From Candidatus Stahliibacteriota bacterium (lineage in GTDB: Bacteria; Hydrothermota; Tepidihabitantia; SM23-42): DNA of 7,656 nt. Below the pieces are notes generated by a model, which worked only from the letters and a program-made list of their open reading frames with translations, made no database searches and was not told the DNA's origin. How positions within the stretch are numbered: position 1 is the first letter of the stretch; every line of letters starts with the position of its first letter. The translations under genes and the position numbers were made by a program. The stretch lies in the NCBI GenBank assembly GCA_030613445.1, contig JAUWLY010000128.1, forward strand, positions 1 through 7,656, in the 5' to 3' direction. Positions 4,965 through 7,656 of this stretch are shown piece after piece.

Positions 4965-6195
4965 AAGCATCTGGAAGAATAAGTCTTTCATTTTCTATTT
5001 AATTAGTCAAACCATTTCTTCACTTGGGGATGGGTTCTATTTAGTAGCTTTTATGTGGTTAGCATTGCAGTTGTCCGGCGGTAAAGGACTAGTCATCGGA
5101 GGTATATTTAGTATTTACACGTTGAATGGAGTCATATTCGGCTTTATCGCCGGACCAACAGCTGACAAATTCAATAAGAAAAAGATTTTGATAATCGTAG
5201 ATATCGCACGTGGTCTTGTGGTGTTATTTCTTTTCATCCTGATCAGGTTTAATATGGTGACAATTGTTTATTTATACATTATCACATTTGTGTTTTCTGT
5301 ATTTTCACCATTTTTCCACCGTACAGAGTTCACTATAATCCCCCAGTTGGTGCCCAAAGAACTTCTTCTTAAGACAAACGGCATTATCACTGGCGCAAGA
5401 AGATTGATGCAGGTCATATCTCCTGGTCTTGGAGGTATCTTTATAAGCCTGGTAGGTATTGAGAATTGCTTTCTCATTGATGCCATTACTTTCTTTTTTT
5501 CCTCCTTCTGCATTATTTTTGTCGTAACACAATATTCTCGCCAGACAATGGAAGCAACAAAGGTCAAGTCATTTTTTGCTAATATAAAAGATGGATACAG
5601 AATACTTGTTGGTTCCTCATTTTTATTGACACTCGCCATTTATGCGGCTTGCATTAACTTCTTAGGCGGTCCAGTTATGCCGCTGCTGCCATTACTCGCA
5701 GAAAAATATGGGATGGAGGCATCAGGTTATGGCCTGATGATGAGCGCTTTATCAGTTGGTCTGGTTGCTGCTAGTTTTCTCATTGGATTTCTGGGCAAAA
5801 TACTGCGTAGAGTTCCCATGATACTTACTGGACTGATGATTTCCGCAATAGCTATTTTGATTATGGGTATTGGGTTTGTACCTATTGTTATACTTATTGC
5901 TTTATTCTTTCTTGGCGCTGGTCTTAGTTTATCCAATCTCCCAATCAATACGCTTTTTCAAGAGAAAGTCTCCTCTGACAAAATAGGTGTGGTGTCCAGT
6001 TTTGTCTTTACTATCGCACAAGTGGCGCTGCCGATTTCCATTGCGATAAGTGGTTTTCTCGTTGATTTTCTTTCCATTAGCATTATTTTTATAGCCGTTG
6101 GCATTATGCTCCTGATCGGTGCTATGATCGGTTTCGCATTGCCCCAATTCAAGACTTCAACCATAGGTCCAACATCATTCGGGGCTGACGTTTAG
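4957..6195 (+). CDS. MFS transporter, probable exporter of the modified peptide
   Basis: This 412-residue integral membrane protein has about twelve hydrophobic segments. Between the second and third, residues 66-79 (GPTADKFNKKKILI) match MFS motif A (GxxxDxxxxK). The early SSLGDGFYLVAFMWLALQLSG resembles the MFS_3/EntS-like drug and siderophore exporter group. The gene begins inside the last codons of the maturase gene (8-base overlap, ATGGATAA), so the two are translationally coupled and should act together. Export, or self-protection by export, of the peptide product across the inner membrane is the natural inference. It differs from most RiPP systems, which use an ABC transporter often fused to a peptidase; no peptidase domain is present here. 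No terminator follows, so the mRNA may continue into the transposase gene. Confidence 0.85.
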   Translation: MDKSIWKNKSFIFYLISQTISSLGDGFYLVAFMWLALQLSGGKGLVIGGIFSIYTLNGVIFGFIAGPTADKFNKKKILIIVDIARGLVVLFLFILIRFNMVTIVYLYIITFVFSVFSPFFHRTEFTIIPQLVPKELLLKTNGIITGARRLMQVISPGLGGIFISLVGIENCFLIDAITFFFSSFCIIFVVTQYSRQTMEATKVKSFFANIKDGYRILVGSSFLLTLAIYAACINFLGGPVMPLLPLLAEKYGMEASGYGLMMSALSVGLVAASFLIGFLGKILRRVPMILTGLMISAIAILIMGIGFVPIVILIALFFLGAGLSLSNLPINTLFQEKVSSDKIGVVSSFVFTIAQVALPISIAISGFLVDFLSISIIFIAVGIMLLIGAMIGFALPQFKTSTIGPTSFGADV

Positions 6196-6211
6196 CTGTT
6201 CGCCACCACAT

Positions 6212-6240
6212 GGGAGCAGGTGTTCAATTGTTCGATTTTG
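6212..6240 (+). repeat. Left inverted copy of the transposase-flanking repeat
   Basis: Starting GGGAGCAGGTG and ending TTCGATTTTG, this stretch matches the reverse complement of 7129-7157 at 21 of 29 positions without gaps, including an unbroken nine-base GAGCAGGTG. It stops right at the ATG of the transposase gene. Its 5' GGGAG resembles the short conserved head of REP elements. Confidence 0.5.
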
Positions 6241-7110
6241 ATGGTTAAAAAACTACGTTTAAAAGGGTGCGAGCTATATCATCATATCTATAACCGGGGC
6301 AATGATCGGCATCCAATATTTAAAAACCCATTTGATTACAAAAAATACTTAAAGTATCTTAAGAAATACAGCGAAACATATGGAATCGATATTATTGCCT
6401 ACGCCTTGATGGAATGGCATATCCATCTCTTCATCTTGGATCATCGTGGTACGATATCAGAATTCATGGAGAGGCTGCACGGACGCTATGCAATAGTGTT
6501 CAACAGATGTTATGGTCGGGTCGGGCACGTATTTGGTAGCAGATTCAAAAACAGTATCGTGGATGCTGACAATTACGCTATCTGGCTCTCGCGCTACATT
6601 CATCGGCAGGCAGTAGAGGCAGGTTTCGTTGAGAAACCAGAAGATTATGAATGGACAAGTTATCAAAGCTATGTTAGCAAGGTGGCGAAATCAGTTGTGA
6701 AGCCCGAAATCGTCTTGTCGCAATTCAAGAACGCATCTGATGATTCACATATTGCGTATGAAGAATTTGTGAATTGTAATGATGATGGACCAATTAATTG
6801 GCGAGAAACTGAGCAATGTTCTCGATCAATTATCGGCAATAGATCGTACATTGAAGAAGTGAGCACGAAACTGGGAATGATCAACGTACCGGAATCTACT
6901 GTAGAAAACGCCCTCAGTTACGTGTGTTTCTGTTTGAGCAAATCGATTGATGAACTGAAGCGTCCTAAGGGTAGGAATCAACGCACTTTACGCCACAATG
7001 CCGTGCTTATCCTGTCACAAGAATACAGCCTTGGGGTTAGAAAAATTGCCCGTGCTTTGAATATGTCACCATCGACCGTTTCGCAGGTCCTCAACAGTAC
7101 AATTGGGTGA
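6241..7110 (+). CDS. REP-associated tyrosine transposase (Y1_Tnp/IS200-like)
   Basis: This 289-residue single-strand DNA nuclease/transposase belongs to the HUH superfamily. The N-terminus MVKKLRLKG...YHHIYNRGNDRHPIF is the usual opening of the family. The metal-binding HUH motif is H60-I61-H62 (in MEWHIHLF). The predicted catalytic tyrosine is Y119 in RYIHRQAVEAG, followed by the family's W-T-S-Y-Q-S-Y segment. The C-terminus adds a helix-turn-helix (about 262-289, VRKIARALNMSPSTVSQVLN), a known RAYT extension. I chose ATG 6241 because it restores the family N-terminus and falls directly after the flanking repeat. It has no good ribosome site, while an upstream GTG (6220) has GGGAG close by and would add seven atypical residues. 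Poor initiation is common for such transposases. It lies 45 bases downstream of the exporter gene and may partly share its transcript. Confidence 0.85.
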   Translation: MVKKLRLKGCELYHHIYNRGNDRHPIFKNPFDYKKYLKYLKKYSETYGIDIIAYALMEWHIHLFILDHRGTISEFMERLHGRYAIVFNRCYGRVGHVFGSRFKNSIVDADNYAIWLSRYIHRQAVEAGFVEKPEDYEWTSYQSYVSKVAKSVVKPEIVLSQFKNASDDSHIAYEEFVNCNDDGPINWRETEQCSRSIIGNRSYIEEVSTKLGMINVPESTVENALSYVCFCLSKSIDELKRPKGRNQRTLRHNAVLILSQEYSLGVRKIARALNMSPSTVSQVLNSTIG

Positions 7111-7128
7111 AACCCAGGAGAATAATTG

Positions 7129-7157
7129 AAAAACCGAACACTCTGGCACCTGCTCTC
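7129..7157 (-). repeat. Right inverted copy of the transposase-flanking repeat
   Basis: The reverse complement begins GAGAGCAGGTG and ends TGTTCGGTTTTT, matching 6212-6240 at 21 of 29 positions. It begins 18 bases after the transposase stop and forms the left arm and loop of the hairpin at 7130-7172. An alternative small stem CACCT (7147-7151)/AGGTG (7159-7163) is also possible. Confidence 0.5.
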
Positions 7158-7180
7158 AAGGTGTTTGGTTTTGTTTTTTT
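7130..7180 (+). terminator. Rho-independent terminator after the transposase gene
   Basis: AAAACCGAACAC (7130-7141) pairs with GTGTTTGGTTTT (7161-7172) over twelve positions with one G-T wobble, around a 19-base loop, followed by G and seven T residues (7174-7180). This is the clearest intrinsic terminator in the window. It probably closes transcription of the transposase and any read-through from the peptide operon. Confidence 0.7.
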
Positions 7181-7300
7181 GGTCGGGCTGCTCAAATATT
7201 TCCAATACAGCGCCTTCAGATAAATAAGAGCAATATAAAAGCCACCGCACGGGATCTTGGGATAAGCCCACGTACGATATATCGGTATTTACAGAAATAG
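7181..7300 (+). pseudogene. Relic of a Fis-type helix-turn-helix regulator C-terminus
   Basis: One reading frame ending in TAG at 7298-7300 encodes NIKATARDLGISPRTIYRYL plus QK from 7232, a very good match to the Fis-type DNA-binding helix-turn-helix that ends NtrC-class sigma54 activators and related regulators. The frame is open back to 7130 but has no start codon or ribosome site, and before about 7205 it reads through the transposase terminator, so only the last 30 or so codons look genuine. I read it as the stub of a regulator gene lost when neighbouring DNA was rearranged, perhaps by the transposase unit that abuts it. Confidence 0.5.
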
Positions 7301-7327
7301 TAAACCACATAATTAATTGGCAAATCA

Positions 7328-7355
7328 TTGACATATTATCCTACCTTTGTATAAT
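7328..7355 (+). promoter_or_regulatory. Near-consensus sigma70-type promoter
   Basis: Perfect TTGACA (7328-7333) and perfect TATAAT (7350-7355) with a 16-base spacer, leading to the gene at 7413 with a leader of about 50 bases. An inverted repeat ACCTTT (7343-7348)/AAAGGT (7360-7365) flanks the -10 box and could be an operator. Confidence 0.65.
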
Positions 7356-7412
7356 TACTAAAGGTGAATTCATCGCTTTAGTTATTTTTGAAATAATATA
7401 AAGGAGGTTTTT

Positions 7413-7656
7413 ATGAAGAAAGTATTGTTGTTTATTATTGCTGCTGCACTATTTGCTGATTCACCGTGGCTGCCCAATATACAGGTAAGTCAAGATCCTG
7501 GATCTGGTAACCAGAACGAAACGACTATGGCAATTTTTCAGGATTCATTAATCTGTACAGGATGGAACGACAGTCGACAAACTCTATATCATGTTGGCTT
7601 TGCGGCCTCAACAGATGGTGGTCAAACCTGGCAGGAAACCCTTATGATTGAACCGA
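7413..7656 (+). CDS. Secreted Asp-box (sialidase-like repeat) protein, 3' partial
   Basis: Only the first 81 codons are in the window. The start is firm: AAGGAGGT (7401-7408) lies four bases before ATG. The protein opens MKKVLLFIIAAALFADSP, a short signal peptide whose likely cleavage is after the ALFA stretch, so it is exported. The mature part holds VSQDPGSGNQNETTMA, TGWNDSR and then ASTDGGQTW, an exact Asp-box (SxDxGxTW) of the kind found in beta-propeller sialidases and many other secreted proteins. Whether it has glycosidase activity cannot be told from this fragment. A T9SS tail like that of the first gene may lie beyond the window. Confidence 0.8.
   Translation, partial: MKKVLLFIIAAALFADSPWLPNIQVSQDPGSGNQNETTMAIFQDSLICTGWNDSRQTLYHVGFAASTDGGQTWQETLMIEP

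Larger units (their letters stand above)
6212..7180 (+). mobile_element. RAYT transposase unit bounded by REP-like inverted repeats
   Basis: The unit comprises the left repeat (6212-6240), a Y1 transposase gene, the right repeat (7129-7157) and an overlapping hairpin with T-tract. RAYT (REP-associated tyrosine transposase) genes are typically single-copy, chromosomally settled and flanked by REP sequences in inverted order, which matches this arrangement. It could instead be an IS200-like element, whose ends also carry subterminal hairpins. No target duplication is expected for this enzyme class, and I see none. The exact ends are uncertain. Confidence 0.5.

Noticed and set aside
5268..6164. 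Minus-strand open frames opposite the MFS gene
   Set aside because: They are shadow frames of a clear transporter gene.
6220..6240. GTG start for the transposase seven codons upstream
   Set aside because: It lies inside the flanking repeat and adds residues not typical of the family; ATG at 6241 gives the usual MVKKLRLKG opening. The GGGAG just before the GTG keeps a small doubt.
6978..7334. Minus-strand 118-codon open frame at the end of the transposase gene
   Set aside because: It is antisense to the transposase helix-turn-helix, crosses the terminator and the regulator relic, and has no ribosome site or recognisable domain.

Overview
The window looks like accessory DNA from a Gram-negative bacterium of, or near, the FCB group (Bacteroidota and relatives, or a candidate phylum such as WOR-3). 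The evidence is a secreted hydrolase ending in a type IX secretion (T9SS) sorting tail, a secreted Asp-box protein, strong AAGGAGG ribosome sites and sigma70-type promoters. This placement is an inference; there is no rRNA or marker gene.

Layout. Positions 1-1370 hold the 3' part of a C45-type N-terminal-nucleophile acyltransferase/hydrolase with a T9SS tail. It converges, across a shared hairpin terminator and a REP-like palindrome, on a minus-strand gene (1497-2834) for a membrane-anchored protein of unknown function. A 750-base divergent intergenic region (2835-3422) carries the minus-strand promoter, an unusual cluster of inverted repeats, and a good plus-strand promoter at 3358-3387.

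That promoter drives what I consider the main item: a compact RiPP-like (ribosomally made, modified peptide) operon. It begins with an easily missed 28-codon gene (3423-3509) that has a perfect 10-base Shine-Dalgarno sequence. A 20-base palindrome follows, then a radical SAM/SPASM maturase with a fused C-terminal PqqD-like recognition domain (3588-4964), and an overlapping MFS exporter gene (4957-6195). The logic would be precursor, modification, export. No protease, second maturase or immunity gene is visible. The product chemistry cannot be read from the sequence.

Positions 6212-7180 hold a Y1/REP-associated transposase (RAYT) gene. It is bracketed by imperfect inverted copies of a 29-base sequence and closed by a strong hairpin with a T-tract. 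Just beyond lies a headless relic of a Fis-type helix-turn-helix (to 7300). After a near-consensus promoter (7328-7355) a secreted Asp-box (sialidase-like repeat) protein starts at 7413 and runs off the window.
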